Notes: generated by a model from the sequence alone, not told the origin. DNA of 64,000 nucleotides from Staphylococcus borealis (GCF_001224225.1 NZ_CUEE01000006.1:1-64000), one strand, 5' to 3'. Positions 19,521 through 29,340 are shown, counted from the first letter of the stretch. Made by a program: numbers and translations.

Positions 19521-19655
19521 AGGACTGGGTCAGAATTCTTATTGAATTCGTCTTCCCAGCCCTGCAAGGATGACTTGAGTTGAGAAACGCTTCATTTAAG
19601 TGCCTTCTCAATTCAGTCAGCTACTGCAATTTGGCTACATAGCCAAAGTATTATT
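19521..19655 (+). repeat. Dispersed intergenic repeat copy 4 (modules A+B)
   Basis: Module A: GGACTGGGTCAGAATTC ... GAATTCGTCTTCCCAGCCC, a near-perfect hairpin. Module B: AAGGATGACTTGAGTTGAG ... CTTCTCAATTCAGTCAGCTACTGC. It lies between the convergent genes at 19236-19514 and sle1. Confidence 0.85.
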
Positions 19656-19670
19656 TTTGTTTCAAGCTTT

Positions 19671-20660
19671 CTAATGAATGAATTTATAACTACGTACTTG
19701 GTACGCAGGAATTGTACGATATGTTAGAACACCTGGACTAGCACTAAAGTTCATTTCTGAAACTAAAATACTACCATTACTATTTACGCGCTCTACAAAA
19801 GCCACATGGCCGTAATAACCAGCATCTGATTGTGCAATTGAACCTACTGTTGGATTGCTATCAATGCGATATCCATCTCTAGCTGCCGCATTATCCCAAT
19901 TATTTGCATTCCACCAATACGTACTGATTCCTTTTCCAATAGCAGCACGACGATTGAATACATGCCAAGTACATTGTCCCCAGTCATATAAGTTACTATG
20001 GTTAAATACTGGTGATGAATAGTAAGTTGATTGCGTTGAACGTGTTGTATACGTGTTTGAAGAAGCTGAACCACTCACTCTTAATGTTTGACCAGGATAA
20101 ATAAAGAAATTATTCAATCCATTTAATTTCATAATATGTTGATATGTTGTACCATATCGGCTAGCAATAGATGATAGTGAGTCACCATAACGTACTGTAT
20201 AAGTGCTTGATGATGCACCTGAATTTGAATTATAACTTGATTGAGAATTAGAGCTAGCAGAACCTGATACTTTTAATTGTTGACCAGGGAAAATTAAAAA
20301 ACTATTTAATCCATTTAAATTCATAATATGACGATATGTTGTACCATATCGGCTAGCAATAGATGATAAACTATCCCCTGCTCTCACAGTATATGTACTA
20401 CTTGAATTACCGTAATTTGAACGACTTGAATAATTAGAAGATCCTGATACTTTTAATACTTGGTTTGGAAAAATAAGATTTGATGATAAGCCATTTAATG
20501 ATTTTAATTTAGATACAGTGATACCATAATGGTTTGAAATAGACCATAAAGATTCACCACTTCGAACTGTGTGCGTTGTTGATGCTTCAGCTTGATGAGC
20601 AAATAGTGTACTAAGTGCTCCTGTCCCTAATACTGCTGTTGCTAGAATTTTTTTATTCAT
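19671..20660 (-). CDS. sle1: Secreted LysM-CHAP N-acetylmuramoyl-L-alanine amidase (Sle1/Aaa-type autolysin)
   Basis: About 329 residues. A signal peptide ([20 protein letters not shown], then AHQAEAS) is followed by three LysM repeats (about 28-70, 90-133, 158-200; each with TVR.GDSLxSIxxxYG) separated by Ser/Asn/Tyr-rich linkers. The C-terminal CHAP domain has the catalytic Cys in WGQCTWHVF and His in GHVAFVERV. It cleaves peptidoglycan cross-wall for daughter-cell separation and can bind host matrix. I chose the ATG at 20660 because AAGGAGG lies eight bases before it. Confidence 0.95.
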   Translation of the reverse strand: MNKKILATAVLGTGALSTLFAHQAEASTTHTVRSGESLWSISNHYGITVSKLKSLNGLSSNLIFPNQVLKVSGSSNYSSRSNYGNSSSTYTVRAGDSLSSIASRYGTTYRHIMNLNGLNSFLIFPGQQLKVSGSASSNSQSSYNSNSGASSSTYTVRYGDSLSSIASRYGTTYQHIMKLNGLNNFFIYPGQTLRVSGSASSNTYTTRSTQSTYYSSPVFNHSNLYDWGQCTWHVFNRRAAIGKGISTYWWNANNWDNAAARDGYRIDSNPTVGSIAQSDAGYYGHVAFVERVNSNGSILVSEMNFSASPGVLTYRTIPAYQVRSYKFIH

Positions 20661-20998
20661 ACAAAGCGCCTCCTTAATCTTATGCTTGTTCATTGGGTTA
20701 CTCACCACTTATTTCTAGTTGTACTAGACACTTATCTGTATTAAATCTTTATTACATACTTCTTTCTTTTATCCGTTCAAGTAGTGTACTTATACTAAAT
20801 TAATACAATTTAGCATGATATTCCATTTCATTTTGATTACATGTCTATGAATTTTTTGTGCACTACTATAAAATTTCAAATAATATCCTTAGAAATATAA
20901 TTTACTTTTCATAAGTGTATAACACATTTTCACCGATTAATGTAACGTGTTTGATATAAAATCGACTAAAATATGACGTATTCATCTTTTATTAATAA

Positions 20999-21029
20999 AG
21001 TCGAGTAAGTATTCATACCTTACCCGACT
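20999..21029 (-). terminator. Probable terminator after the metNIQ operon
   Basis: The arms AGTCGAGTAAG (20999-21009) and CTTACCCGACT (21019-21029) form a stem directly after the original metQ stop. The T-run on the minus strand is weak (TTTATT). Confidence 0.6.
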
Positions 21030-21040
21030 CATTTCAAATA

Positions 21041-21886
21041 TTATTTAGTTAAACTATCTTCAATTTCTTTGATAGCTTTTTTTGATAAATTAACTGCTTT
21101 TTCTCCATTTTTTGTATCTTTTTTCAATGCTTCTTGTGCTTCTTTACCATGATAAAGTTCTATAATTTTCTTGAAAGTTTCATTGTCTACATCTTTAGAA
21201 TTTACTGCTACAACATTAATATATGGTTTAACTGCATCAGAAGACGTTTTTTCTAAATAAATAGGATCATTCTTAGCATCTAATCCTGCTTTAGTTGCTA
21301 CCCCATTATTAATTACTGAAAAATCAACATCATCTAAAGCACGCGCAGTTTGTTGAGCGTCTACTGCTTTTATTTTTATGTTTTTAGGGTTGGATTGAAT
21401 ATCTTTAATAGTTCCATTTAAACCAAAGTTGTCTTTAAGCTTTAATAAACCTGCTGATTACAATAATTTTAGAGCACGTGCTTGATTTGATATATCATTA
21501 GGAATTGTAACTTCTGCACCATCTTTTATATCTTTAATATTTTTCACCTTTTTAGAATAAATGCCTAAGGGTGCTAAGACAGTTGTACTAATTGCTTCAA
21601 TTTTGGCATCTTTATGTGCTTTTTTATACTCATTTAAAAAAGCAAAATGTTGAAATGCATTCATATCAATATCGCCATCACTCAAAGCTTTGTTTGGCAC
21701 GTTATAGTCTGAAAAGTGTTTAATTTCAATATCAATATTTTCTTTTTTCGCTAATTCTTTAACTTTTTCCCATGCAGCTGTATCGTTTGAGGCTACGCCT
21801 AGCGTCACTTTTTTATTGTCTCCGCCTCCACCACAAGCTGCAAGGACGATCAACGTCGCTAATATTAATCCAATAATCTTTTTCAT
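21041..21886 (-). pseudogene. metQ: Methionine-binding lipoprotein MetQ, interrupted by one stop codon
   Basis: A 282-codon reading frame that is intact except for a TAA at codon 143 (21458-21460), inside RALKLL*SAGLLKL, where related proteins usually have Gln or Glu. The upstream part keeps the signal peptide, lipobox (LAACGGG) and NLPA-family fold. The downstream part stays open in the same frame to the original TAA at 21041 and retains family sequence (QQTARALDDVDFSVINN). A single CAA-to-TAA or GAA-to-TAA change explains this. Without read-through the transporter loses its binding protein. Confidence 0.9.
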
Positions 21887-21923
21887 TCACAAAGTCTCCT
21901 TAATAAAATTATATTTCAAGTAA

Positions 21924-22583
21924 CTAATTTCGACGAATTAATCGAGAAATAAAGTTACCTAATGATTGAATAATCTGTACGATAATTATTAATACAATAA
22001 CTGTGATAATTATGACTAAGGTGTCAAATCTTTGGTAACCGTACACTAATGCTAAATCACCAATTCCACCTCCACCAACTGCACCAGCCATAGCAGTACT
22101 ACCAATCAACCCTATAATAGCTGTCGTTATTGCCAATACAAGCGAGCCTAACGCTTCCGGTATTAAAAAATATCTAATAATTTGAATAGGTGATGCTCCC
22201 ATCGCTTTTGCCGCTTCAATAATGCCAGCATCTACTTCTAGTAGTGAGTTTTCAACTAGTCTAGCTATATAAGGCGCTACGTACACTGTTAAAGGCACTA
22301 TAGCTGCTGTTGTCCCTATTGACGTTCCTACTAATAATTTCGTAAAAGGCACAATAGCTATTAATAAAATAATAAATGGTATCGATCTTAATATATTTAT
22401 AATCGGATTAAGTATGTGATTTACAATAGATTGAGGCCATATACCATTTTTACGAGTTATAACTAATAGAACACCTAATGGAATACCAATTAAGGCACCT
22501 ATGATAAGTGCAACTGTGACCATATACAATGTTTCATATAATGCTTGTAATAATTGAGATGCATCAATACTTGAACCAAACAT
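21924..22583 (-). CDS. metI: Methionine ABC transporter permease
   Basis: 219 residues with five predicted membrane segments and the permease EAA-type loop EAAKAMGASPIQIIRYFLIP (about 133-152) that contacts the ATPase, followed by AMAGAVGGGGIGDLA. This is the MetI/MetP subunit importing methionine with MetN and MetQ. Its ATG directly follows the metN stop. Both metN and metI are intact although metQ is not. Confidence 0.94.
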   Translation of the reverse strand: MFGSSIDASQLLQALYETLYMVTVALIIGALIGIPLGVLLVITRKNGIWPQSIVNHILNPIINILRSIPFIILLIAIVPFTKLLVGTSIGTTAAIVPLTVYVAPYIARLVENSLLEVDAGIIEAAKAMGASPIQIIRYFLIPEALGSLVLAITTAIIGLIGSTAMAGAVGGGGIGDLALVYGYQRFDTLVIIITVIVLIIIVQIIQSLGNFISRLIRRN

Positions 22584-23606
22584 CTAATGCACCTCCTCAA
22601 ACTGAATACTATGATTCTTAAAGTAGCTTTCTAATTTATCACGCTTAAAATTGCTGTCATGATTAAATCTCAACCATAAATAGCACACTGTTTCTTCTTG
22701 AATATCAGACATTGATGAAAATAAAATATTAATATCGAAATTATATTGACTAATGAGTTCATTTATAATAGGAAATTTAATTTGATGTTCATCAATAAAA
22801 AGTTTGTAATCCGTATAATGACAATCCTTTCTTTTAAATGATTCAAGTAATTTACGTGACGGTTCTGTATTTATAACTTTAGAAACAAAGCTTTTAGCAG
22901 TTTTAGTTTGAGGGTGACTAAACACATCTTTGACAGTGCCCAATTCAATCACTTCACCGCGCTCCATAACTGCCACTCGATTACAAATTTTTTGTATTAC
23001 ACTCATTTCATGCGTAATCATCATAATTGTTATACCGAAAGTCTCATTTACATTTTTCAATAAATGAAGAATAGAGTTTGTTGTAGCAGGATCTAGCGCA
23101 CTTGTTGCTTCATCACATAATAAAATTTTAGGATTAGTGACAAGTGCTCTAGCTATTGCGACACGTTGTTTCTGTCCACCAGATAATTGATCAGGAAATT
23201 GATTTTTCTTGTCTGCTAATCCTACAAATTCTAGCATTTCTTCTACCTTTTCTTTTATTTCAGAACTACTTTTATGATTTAAAATAAGTGGCATTGCTAC
23301 GTTTTTAAAAACTGTTTTTGAGTTTAAAAGATTAAAATGCTGAAATATCATTCCTATATCTTTTTTTATGTTACGGAGTTCCTTTTTTCTATATGTATTA
23401 ATTTCATGACCATTGACAATCACTTGTCCATTTGTTGCTTTTTCTAGCTGATTGACCAAGCGTACGAGCGTACTTTTTCCAGCACCACTATAGCCAATAA
23501 CACCAAATATATCGTTTTTATCTATTTTGAAAGATACTTCTTTTAAGGCATGAATTTTTTCATGCTTTTTGCGAAATACTTTATTCACATTTTGAAATTC
23601 AATCAA
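22584..23606 (-). CDS. metN: Methionine ABC transporter ATP-binding protein
   Basis: 340 residues from a TTG start (23606) with GAGGGTG seven bases upstream. Walker A is GYSGAGKST (about 38-46), the signature LSGGQKQR (about 140) and Walker B ILLCDEATSALD (about 157-168) are intact. A C-terminal NIL regulatory domain (about 260-340), which binds methionine in MetN, follows. First gene of metN-metI-metQ with its own strong promoter at 23655-23683. Confidence 0.95.
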   Translation of the reverse strand: MIEFQNVNKVFRKKHEKIHALKEVSFKIDKNDIFGVIGYSGAGKSTLVRLVNQLEKATNGQVIVNGHEINTYRKKELRNIKKDIGMIFQHFNLLNSKTVFKNVAMPLILNHKSSSEIKEKVEEMLEFVGLADKKNQFPDQLSGGQKQRVAIARALVTNPKILLCDEATSALDPATTNSILHLLKNVNETFGITIMMITHEMSVIQKICNRVAVMERGEVIELGTVKDVFSHPQTKTAKSFVSKVINTEPSRKLLESFKRKDCHYTDYKLFIDEHQIKFPIINELISQYNFDINILFSSMSDIQEETVCYLWLRFNHDSNFKRDKLESYFKNHSIQFEEVH

Positions 23607-23654
23607 TCGATTTCACCCTCATTTATTACTTCTATTGCCTATATGAATAAATGA

Positions 23655-23683
23655 ATTATATTTAAAAGTAAATTGTGCGTCAA
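23655..23683 (-). promoter_or_regulatory. Promoter of the metNIQ operon
   Basis: On the minus strand, -35 TTGACG (23678-23683), 17-bp spacer, -10 TATAAT (23655-23660). The leader to metN is only about 40 nt, so there is no room for a SAM riboswitch. Confidence 0.75.
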
Positions 23684-23784
23684 TATTATTTCAAAAATTT
23701 TTAAAATTTTCTGAATTTAAATATAGAACAAAATTATTTTAATATCATCATTTCTTACCTATTTCTGCCTTTTTTAACAATTTT

Positions 23785-23831
23785 AAAAAAACCCTAAAAC
23801 AACACGTATTGTTACGTAGTTATTTTAGGGT
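23785..23831 (-). terminator. Terminator after mccB
   Basis: The arms ACCCTAAAA (23791-23799) and TTTTAGGGT (23823-23831) flank a further paired stretch, with a run of T on the minus strand. It separates mccAB from metNIQ. Confidence 0.85.
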
Positions 23832-23867
23832 CAACATCTTATTTTAAGATTTTTATTTTTTTAATAG

Positions 23868-25019
23868 TTATTCCAAAGTATCGATGGCTTGTTTTAAATC
23901 TTCAACTAAATCTTCAGTATCTTCAATACCGATTGATAAACGTACGAGTCCATCAGTGATACCTTCTTTAGCACGTACATCGGCAGGGATAGACGCATGT
24001 GTCATTAAAGCAGGCACTGAAATTAAGCTTTCAACTGCGCCTAAACTTTCAGCTAATGTGAAGTAATGTGTTTCACGAATAAGTTGTTTGGCTGCTTCTG
24101 TATCTTTTACTTCAAACGCTACGACACCAGTGTGACCGCTAGCTTGAGAAGCATGAATATCATGATTTAAATGGTCTTTAATACTTGGATGGAAGACTTG
24201 TTGAACGGCTGGATGATTTTGTAACATTTCAACAATCGCTTCAACGTTACGATTAATTTGTTCCATGCGTAAGCCTAATGTTTTAATACCACGGACTAAT
24301 AGGTAACTGTCTTGTGGTCCAAGCACACCTCCTGTTGAATTTGAAATAAATGCTAAACGTTCACCAAGTTCGTCATCTGCAGTAGCAACTAAGCCAGCTA
24401 CTACATCACTGTGGCCACCAATGTATTTAGTAGCTGAGTGTAATACAATATCAATGCCGAAATCTAATGGGTTTTGATAATAAGGTGTCATAAATGTATT
24501 ATCTACTACTGAAATTAAATTATTTTCTTTTGCAATTTCTGCAGTACGTTTAATATCCGTTACACGTAGTAATGGGTTAGATGGTGTTTCAACATATAAC
24601 ATTTTAGTTTCTGGTTTAATATAGTCCTTCACATTTTCGATATGTGTTGTATCTACGAAATCAACATCGATGCCATAACGCGTAAACACTTTAGTTAAGG
24701 CACGGTAAGTTCCACCATATACATCAGAATTTAAAATAAGGTGGTCGCCCTTATCTAATAACATAATAACCGCACTAATGGCTGCCATGCCTGAGCCAAA
24801 AGCAAAACCATGTTTCCCATTTTCTAAATTAGCAATCACACTTTCAATAGCACTACGTGTTGGATTAGCGGTACGAGAGTATTCATACCCTTGTCTCAAG
24901 TCGCCAATGTCATCTTGTAAATACGTGCTTGTTTGATAAATTGGTGTTGTTACTGCACCTGTAAAATCATCTGTTGTATGTCCACCGTGAATCATTTGTG
25001 TTTTTTTCTTCATAATCAT
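23868..25019 (-). CDS. mccB: Cystathionine gamma-lyase / PLP-dependent trans-sulfuration enzyme (MccB/MetB)
   Basis: 383 residues of the Cys/Met-metabolism PLP family. The PLP lysine is in HSATKYIGGHSDV (about residues 194-206), with the upstream YSRTANPTR and GMAAI signature near 50-80. Paired with mccA, it most likely splits cystathionine to cysteine (MccB); a cystathionine gamma-synthase activity cannot be excluded from sequence. The stop of mccA and the start of mccB share one base (TAATG), so they are translationally coupled. Confidence 0.88.
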   Translation of the reverse strand: MIMKKKTQMIHGGHTTDDFTGAVTTPIYQTSTYLQDDIGDLRQGYEYSRTANPTRSAIESVIANLENGKHGFAFGSGMAAISAVIMLLDKGDHLILNSDVYGGTYRALTKVFTRYGIDVDFVDTTHIENVKDYIKPETKMLYVETPSNPLLRVTDIKRTAEIAKENNLISVVDNTFMTPYYQNPLDFGIDIVLHSATKYIGGHSDVVAGLVATADDELGERLAFISNSTGGVLGPQDSYLLVRGIKTLGLRMEQINRNVEAIVEMLQNHPAVQQVFHPSIKDHLNHDIHASQASGHTGVVAFEVKDTEAAKQLIRETHYFTLAESLGAVESLISVPALMTHASIPADVRAKEGITDGLVRLSIGIEDTEDLVEDLKQAIDTLE

Positions 25020-25924
25020 TATTCTCCTTTGTAATCAAATATTTTCTTCGACATATAACGATCGCTTCCATCTGGAAAAATTGTCACAATAACGCCTTTA
25101 TCGATTTTATTTTTAATGTCTAAAGCACCTTGCAGTGCAGCTCCTGATGAACTACCTACTAACAATCCTTCTTGTTGCGCTAAGCGTTTCACATTCTCAA
25201 AGCCATCGTTATCACTCACTGTAATAATGTGATCAACTAAGCTACGTTCCAAAAAGATTGGCCATTTCTCTGAACCAATACCTTCAATATCGTGTGCATG
25301 TGCTTCGCCACCATTCAATATTGAGCCTTCGGGTTCAACAATCACATTCTTTACATTGTATTGTTTAAGATGCTGTGCAACACCTGTAAATGTGCCTCCC
25401 GAACCAACACCAGCAACAAAGTAGTCAATGTTTGGTAAAGCATCTGTCAATTGTTTCCCTAATGTATGGGTGTATGCAGCCGGATTGTGCTCAGTTTCAA
25501 ATTGGTTCATATATACTGCTCCGAAATCTCGAGCATAACGTCTTGCTTCAGTTTGCGCACCAATCATTCCTTGGGCTTTCGGTGTACGTTTAATATCAGC
25601 GCCTAATGCACGCATGATAGATATCTTCTCCTCAGAAAAACCTTCCGGCGCAAAAATAACACAATTTAAATGATATCGATTAGCAGCAATTGCAAGTCCT
25701 ATTCCTGTATTACCTGCCGTAGCTTCAACAATTGTATCGCCAGATGACACACGACCTTCTTTTATAGCTGTTTCAACAAGATATTTACCTAGTCGATCTT
25801 TCACGCTGCCACCCGGATTAAATTGCTCTAATTTTGCATATATCTGAACATTTTCATCGCTGAAACTTTCCAGTAATACTAATGGTGTTTGTCCTATTAA
25901 GTCAAATGCAATCATATTAATCAT
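25019..25924 (-). CDS. mccA: Cysteine-synthase-family PLP enzyme (MccA, cystathionine beta-synthase-like)
   Basis: 301 residues. The PLP lysine lies in NPGGSVKDRLG (about 34-44), followed by EATAGNTGIGLA (about 62-73) and the phosphate loop GSGGTFTG. Adjacent to mccB, it is expected to join homocysteine with O-acetylserine to give cystathionine in the methionine-to-cysteine route. A strong promoter lies at 26021-26049. A TAGGAAATT element further upstream (about 26064-26075) resembles part of a CymR box, but the match is partial. Confidence 0.9.
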   Translation of the reverse strand: MINMIAFDLIGQTPLVLLESFSDENVQIYAKLEQFNPGGSVKDRLGKYLVETAIKEGRVSSGDTIVEATAGNTGIGLAIAANRYHLNCVIFAPEGFSEEKISIMRALGADIKRTPKAQGMIGAQTEARRYARDFGAVYMNQFETEHNPAAYTHTLGKQLTDALPNIDYFVAGVGSGGTFTGVAQHLKQYNVKNVIVEPEGSILNGGEAHAHDIEGIGSEKWPIFLERSLVDHIITVSDNDGFENVKRLAQQEGLLVGSSSGAALQGALDIKNKIDKGVIVTIFPDGSDRYMSKKIFDYKGE

Positions 25925-26020
25925 CTAAAGCGCTTTATTCGCTTTGACTCAACCTACCTTCTGTTTAAAATATTCATGATTCCCAATACTGTTTTACAAA
26001 TTCTTACTCAATCACTATGA

Positions 26021-26049
26021 ATTATACGATAATCTTAAGATTTATGCAA
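26021..26049 (-). promoter_or_regulatory. Promoter of mccAB
   Basis: On the minus strand, -35 TTGCAT (26044-26049), 17-bp spacer containing the dyad AATCTTAAGATT, -10 TATAAT (26021-26026). Confidence 0.7.
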
Positions 26050-26196
26050 AACTACAAATTTTAAAATTTCCTATGTAATCATACATGTACTCGTATCTCA
26101 ATAACTATCGTTCAACTTAATACTCGTGTTACGATAATAACGATGCAAAAGCAATAACTGATGATTTATATGAATCATACTTAAAGGAGAATCATA

Positions 26197-26727
26197 ATGA
26201 CATCAAAAGCCGATTTATCTTTATCTGTGTTCACTAATGAACAGTTTAAAAGTAAAAAATATACTCATAGTACCTTCAGAAACGCGATGTATGACGATTT
26301 AGAAGTCAATAAAAGTTATTTTAAAAATTGCGACTTCTCAGAAGGTATATTTAAAAATGTTCATTCCGTAGTTAATACTAAGTTAATTAATTGTGATTTT
26401 AGCAGTAGTATTTTTGTGAATATTAATTTCTTTAAGACACTAATGCGTAAAGTGAATTACAGTGTAACTACTTTCGATAATAGTGAATTCAACGCATTAA
26501 CGATAGAACATACGACCTTCAAAGACTGTAGTCTACGTAACGTTACTTTCAAGGATGTTGTTTTAAAGAAAGTAGTCTTTGAAAATGTAGCATTAGATTT
26601 ATGCCAACTAGATAGCGTAAAAATTAAAGATTGCATTTTTAAAAATGTTTCAATTAATAATTCTGCAATTTCTGAGAAAGTCATGAAAGAATTACGTAAA
26701 CAAGACGTTCATTTTGAAAATATGTAA
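26197..26727 (+). CDS. Pentapeptide-repeat-like protein
   Basis: 176 residues containing repeated short blocks in which a central Phe or Leu recurs about every five residues (SYFKNCDFSEGIFKN, KLINCDFSSSIFVN, TTFKDCSLRNVTFKD, CIFKNVSINNSAI). This periodicity fits a right-handed quadrilateral beta-helix. Function unknown; some pentapeptide proteins mimic DNA and protect gyrase, others do not. A good AAAGGAG ribosome-binding site precedes it. It is transcribed divergently from mccA. Confidence 0.75.
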   Translation: MTSKADLSLSVFTNEQFKSKKYTHSTFRNAMYDDLEVNKSYFKNCDFSEGIFKNVHSVVNTKLINCDFSSSIFVNINFFKTLMRKVNYSVTTFDNSEFNALTIEHTTFKDCSLRNVTFKDVVLKKVVFENVALDLCQLDSVKIKDCIFKNVSINNSAISEKVMKELRKQDVHFENM

Positions 26728-26854
26728 CTTTGAGTAGTTACACCTATACACTTCCTAACTTATCAATGATCTCTTTAACGTTCTAAAACATATGTTTCAA
26801 ATAGAACCGTTAAAGGAATAATCATTTAAGTATTCCAAAGGGAGGGAGTAATTA

Positions 26855-27394
26855 ATGACTACTCATGAAAATGATCACTATAAAGCATTTGAACAGAGTC
26901 AACTTCATCGTGACGATTTAATGGATTTAAGCGACTTACAACAACGCGTTGAAACATTCAATACAAAAAATAATAACTCAGAATTAAAACAACATATTGA
27001 TACTGAATTAACGAAATGGAAAGAATATGTAAGAGATCACTATAAGCCTGAAGCACCAGCAGAACAATCACGATTGTCAAATATTGCTGATAAAGTTCAA
27101 AGTGATATCAATACAGCTTTTGAATACAATGATGGCGCAAAAATATTTGCGTTTTTAGAAGCTTCGTATCAAAGAAGTAAAGAGGACTTAACCTACGGAC
27201 GGACGTTAATCCTCTTTTCCGAAAAGGATACAATAAAACGGGCACTCACATTCTTTGATTCTGAGGAAGATAATCGTGAACTTGCCGACTTTATTATTTC
27301 TAAAAATATTGAGATTGCCAAAGAAATAATGTCTAACGATTATATAACGTTATTAGAAATTGAGCGCGACTTTATCAATGCTCGTTTCAAGTAA
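26855..27394 (+). CDS. Hypothetical soluble, mostly helical protein
   Basis: 179 residues, charged, without signal peptide or membrane segment, dominated by predicted helices. I recognise no domain. It follows a GGGAGGG ribosome-binding site, and GTTTCA about 35 bp further upstream could belong to a weak stress-type promoter, though the match is poor. A strong bidirectional terminator follows within 6 bp. A real gene on those grounds; role unknown. Confidence 0.7.
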   Translation: MTTHENDHYKAFEQSQLHRDDLMDLSDLQQRVETFNTKNNNSELKQHIDTELTKWKEYVRDHYKPEAPAEQSRLSNIADKVQSDINTAFEYNDGAKIFAFLEASYQRSKEDLTYGRTLILFSEKDTIKRALTFFDSEEDNRELADFIISKNIEIAKEIMSNDYITLLEIERDFINARFK

Positions 27395-27399
27395 AAAAT

Positions 27400-27437
27400 A
27401 AGAGGTTAGCCACATGTATGTGGCTAACCTCTATTTT
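27400..27437. terminator. Bidirectional terminator
   Basis: The stem AGAGGTTAGCCACAT/ATGTGGCTAACCTCT (27401-27432) is flanked by A-rich and T-rich ends. It serves the convergent genes at 26855 (+) and 27448 (-). Confidence 0.9.
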
Positions 27438-27447
27438 AATATATTTC

Positions 27448-28776
27448 TTAGAATAACTGCACGATAAACACAAGTATGATAACGACTGGCATGACAAATT
27501 TAATTAAAAAATACCAAGGTGCAAAGAATTTGAACTTGTCGCGGCCGAAGCTTTCTTTTAAGGCATCTTTATCCAACAATTGACCCACTACTAGCGTTGT
27601 TCCAAGCGCACCTAAAGGCATTAAAATATTTGATACGACAAAATCCATATTATCAAAAATTGTTCCTGCGCCAAACTTAATATCACTTAAACTACTAAAC
27701 GATAAAGTCGCTGGAATACTAATCATTAATATCAGTATACTTGCGATAAACGCTACAGATTTACGTTTAGAATTATCATTTTTAGTAAAGTTTGATACGT
27801 TTAATTCTAATAATGAAATAGATGATGTTAATGCTGCAAATAAGAATAAGATTAAGAATAGGAAGTAAAACGTAACACCAAAGCCCATTTGATTAAACAC
27901 TAAAGGTAATACTTTAAATAATAAGCCTGGACCTTCTTGAGGTTCGTAGCCAAATGTCTTCAAAGCTGGGAATATAGCTAAGCCAGCTAGTACGGATACT
28001 AAAATATTCATAATCACAATTGAAATTGCTGATGACTTAATAGTCATTTCTTTAGGCGCGTAACTAGCGTAAGTAATCATTCCGGTTGTTCCCAACGATA
28101 ATGTAAAGAATGATTGCCCTAACGCAAATAAAATACCTTCCATAGAAATATCTTCTAAACGTGGTTGTAAAATATAGCGAACACCGTCTACCGCACCGTC
28201 TAAAGTTAAAGATTTCACCACAACTATAATTAGAAAAATAAATAACAACGGCATCATCACTTTTGATGCTTTTTCTAATCCTTTTTCAACGCCTAACATT
28301 ACGATAATCATCGTTAAAAAGATAAAAATCCCTTGGCCCAAAACGGTTAACCATGGATTACTAATAATTGCTTCAAAATTAATGCTAGTTAAAGATGTCT
28401 TCTCGATAGATAACATTTGTAATATCACGTTACCGATATAAATAATGATCCATCCACCTATAACACTATAAAAACCAAATAATATGAATACTGCTAAATT
28501 ACCATTCCACCCAATAATATTTAGCCACTTCTTACCAGTTAACTTGCTATATATTTGAGTAGTGTAAGTTCTCCCCATCTTACCTACTGTAAATTCCATA
28601 ATTAATAGTGGTAATCCTACAAATATAGTAAATATTAAGAATAGCAGTAGAAAAGCACCACCACCATAGATGCCTGCCATGTACGGAAATTTCCACATTG
28701 CACCCAAGCCAATCGCCGATCCCGCACTCGCTAAAATAAATCCAGTTGATGTCTTCCATTGTGATTCTTTGCTCAA
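27448..28776 (-). CDS. Sodium-dependent neurotransmitter-symporter family (SNF) transporter
   Basis: About 442 residues with twelve membrane segments, like bacterial LeuT-family transporters. TM1 carries the unwound sodium/substrate site motif ASAGSAIGLGAMWKFPY, and TM6 has LGQSFFTLSLGTTGMI. It should import an amino acid or related small molecule with sodium; the substrate is not readable. I favour a TTG start at 28776, preceded by GGGAGTG; an upstream in-frame ATG at 28815 would add 13 residues that look unlike the family. Confidence 0.88.
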   Translation of the reverse strand: MSKESQWKTSTGFILASAGSAIGLGAMWKFPYMAGIYGGGAFLLLFLIFTIFVGLPLLIMEFTVGKMGRTYTTQIYSKLTGKKWLNIIGWNGNLAVFILFGFYSVIGGWIIIYIGNVILQMLSIEKTSLTSINFEAIISNPWLTVLGQGIFIFLTMIIVMLGVEKGLEKASKVMMPLLFIFLIIVVVKSLTLDGAVDGVRYILQPRLEDISMEGILFALGQSFFTLSLGTTGMITYASYAPKEMTIKSSAISIVIMNILVSVLAGLAIFPALKTFGYEPQEGPGLLFKVLPLVFNQMGFGVTFYFLFLILFLFAALTSSISLLELNVSNFTKNDNSKRKSVAFIASILILMISIPATLSFSSLSDIKFGAGTIFDNMDFVVSNILMPLGALGTTLVVGQLLDKDALKESFGRDKFKFFAPWYFLIKFVMPVVIILVFIVQLF

Positions 28777-28934
28777 TCGTTTCACTCCCTTTAACGCGTT
28801 AAAGCGTTTATGCACTTAAGTAATACTGTAACATGTCTTGCTTATAAGTGCAATATACATAGTTTTTTTATTTTTTTAAATTTATAGTAAAATTTAACTA
28901 ATCCTAATGATGAACGAAGGAGTATAACGACATT

Positions 28935-29159
28935 GCTTCACAAAAAATTAGCGCTAATTATTGGAAAGGTATAGAAGTTATAGGTGGTTGTATTGTATTT
29001 GAGGATGAGGGATTCAGGTTTACACCCCCCATTTAACATTCAAAGCGGTTCAGTGTTTGTACTTTATCAACATATTCAGGACGTTATGTTATTCATCGTC
29101 CCTAATGGTATCAAAATAATTGATAAAGACCACAATATACATCAATGCGTTTGTTCATG
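28935..29159 (+). pseudogene. Remnant of a small GRAM/PH-like domain protein
   Basis: Conceptual translation on + gives NYWKGIEVIGGCIVFEDEGF, then breaks by frameshift at a run of six C (29024-29029) and resumes as FNIQSGSVFVLYQHIQDV ... VPNGIKIIDKDHNIH before a stop. This resembles small GRAM-like proteins of Bacillota (NYWKGIEAVGG... FNIQ). There is an AAGGAG ribosome-binding site, but no start codon other than ATT remains. Broken at both start and middle. Confidence 0.6.
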
Positions 29160-29167
29160 AAAGAAAA

Positions 29168-29340
29168 AACAGTCTGTGACATAAATAATATAATAATGCT
29201 ATTTAGCAAATTCGCAGTAGCTGACTGAACCGAGAAGGCGCTTTAATCAAGCTTTTCTCAGTTCTAGTCACCCTGCAGAGGTGGGCCCGACCCCAACAAA
29301 TAGAACTTCATCAAAAATTCGCTAAAAGCTAAGCATGCTG
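29168..29340 (-). repeat. Dispersed repeat copy 5 (inverted; module B plus GGGCCC fragment)
   Basis: Read on the minus strand the order is a GGGCCC-containing fragment (29281-29300) then module B (GACTAGAACTGAGAAAAGC ... CTTCTCGGTTCAGTCAGCTACTGCG). It is the only copy in opposite orientation. It lies in a 640-bp gene-free region with the GRAM remnant. Confidence 0.75.

Noticed and set aside
23607..23790. SAM riboswitch or T-box in front of metN
   Set aside because: The leader from the visible promoter is only about 40 nt and no conserved core motif is present.
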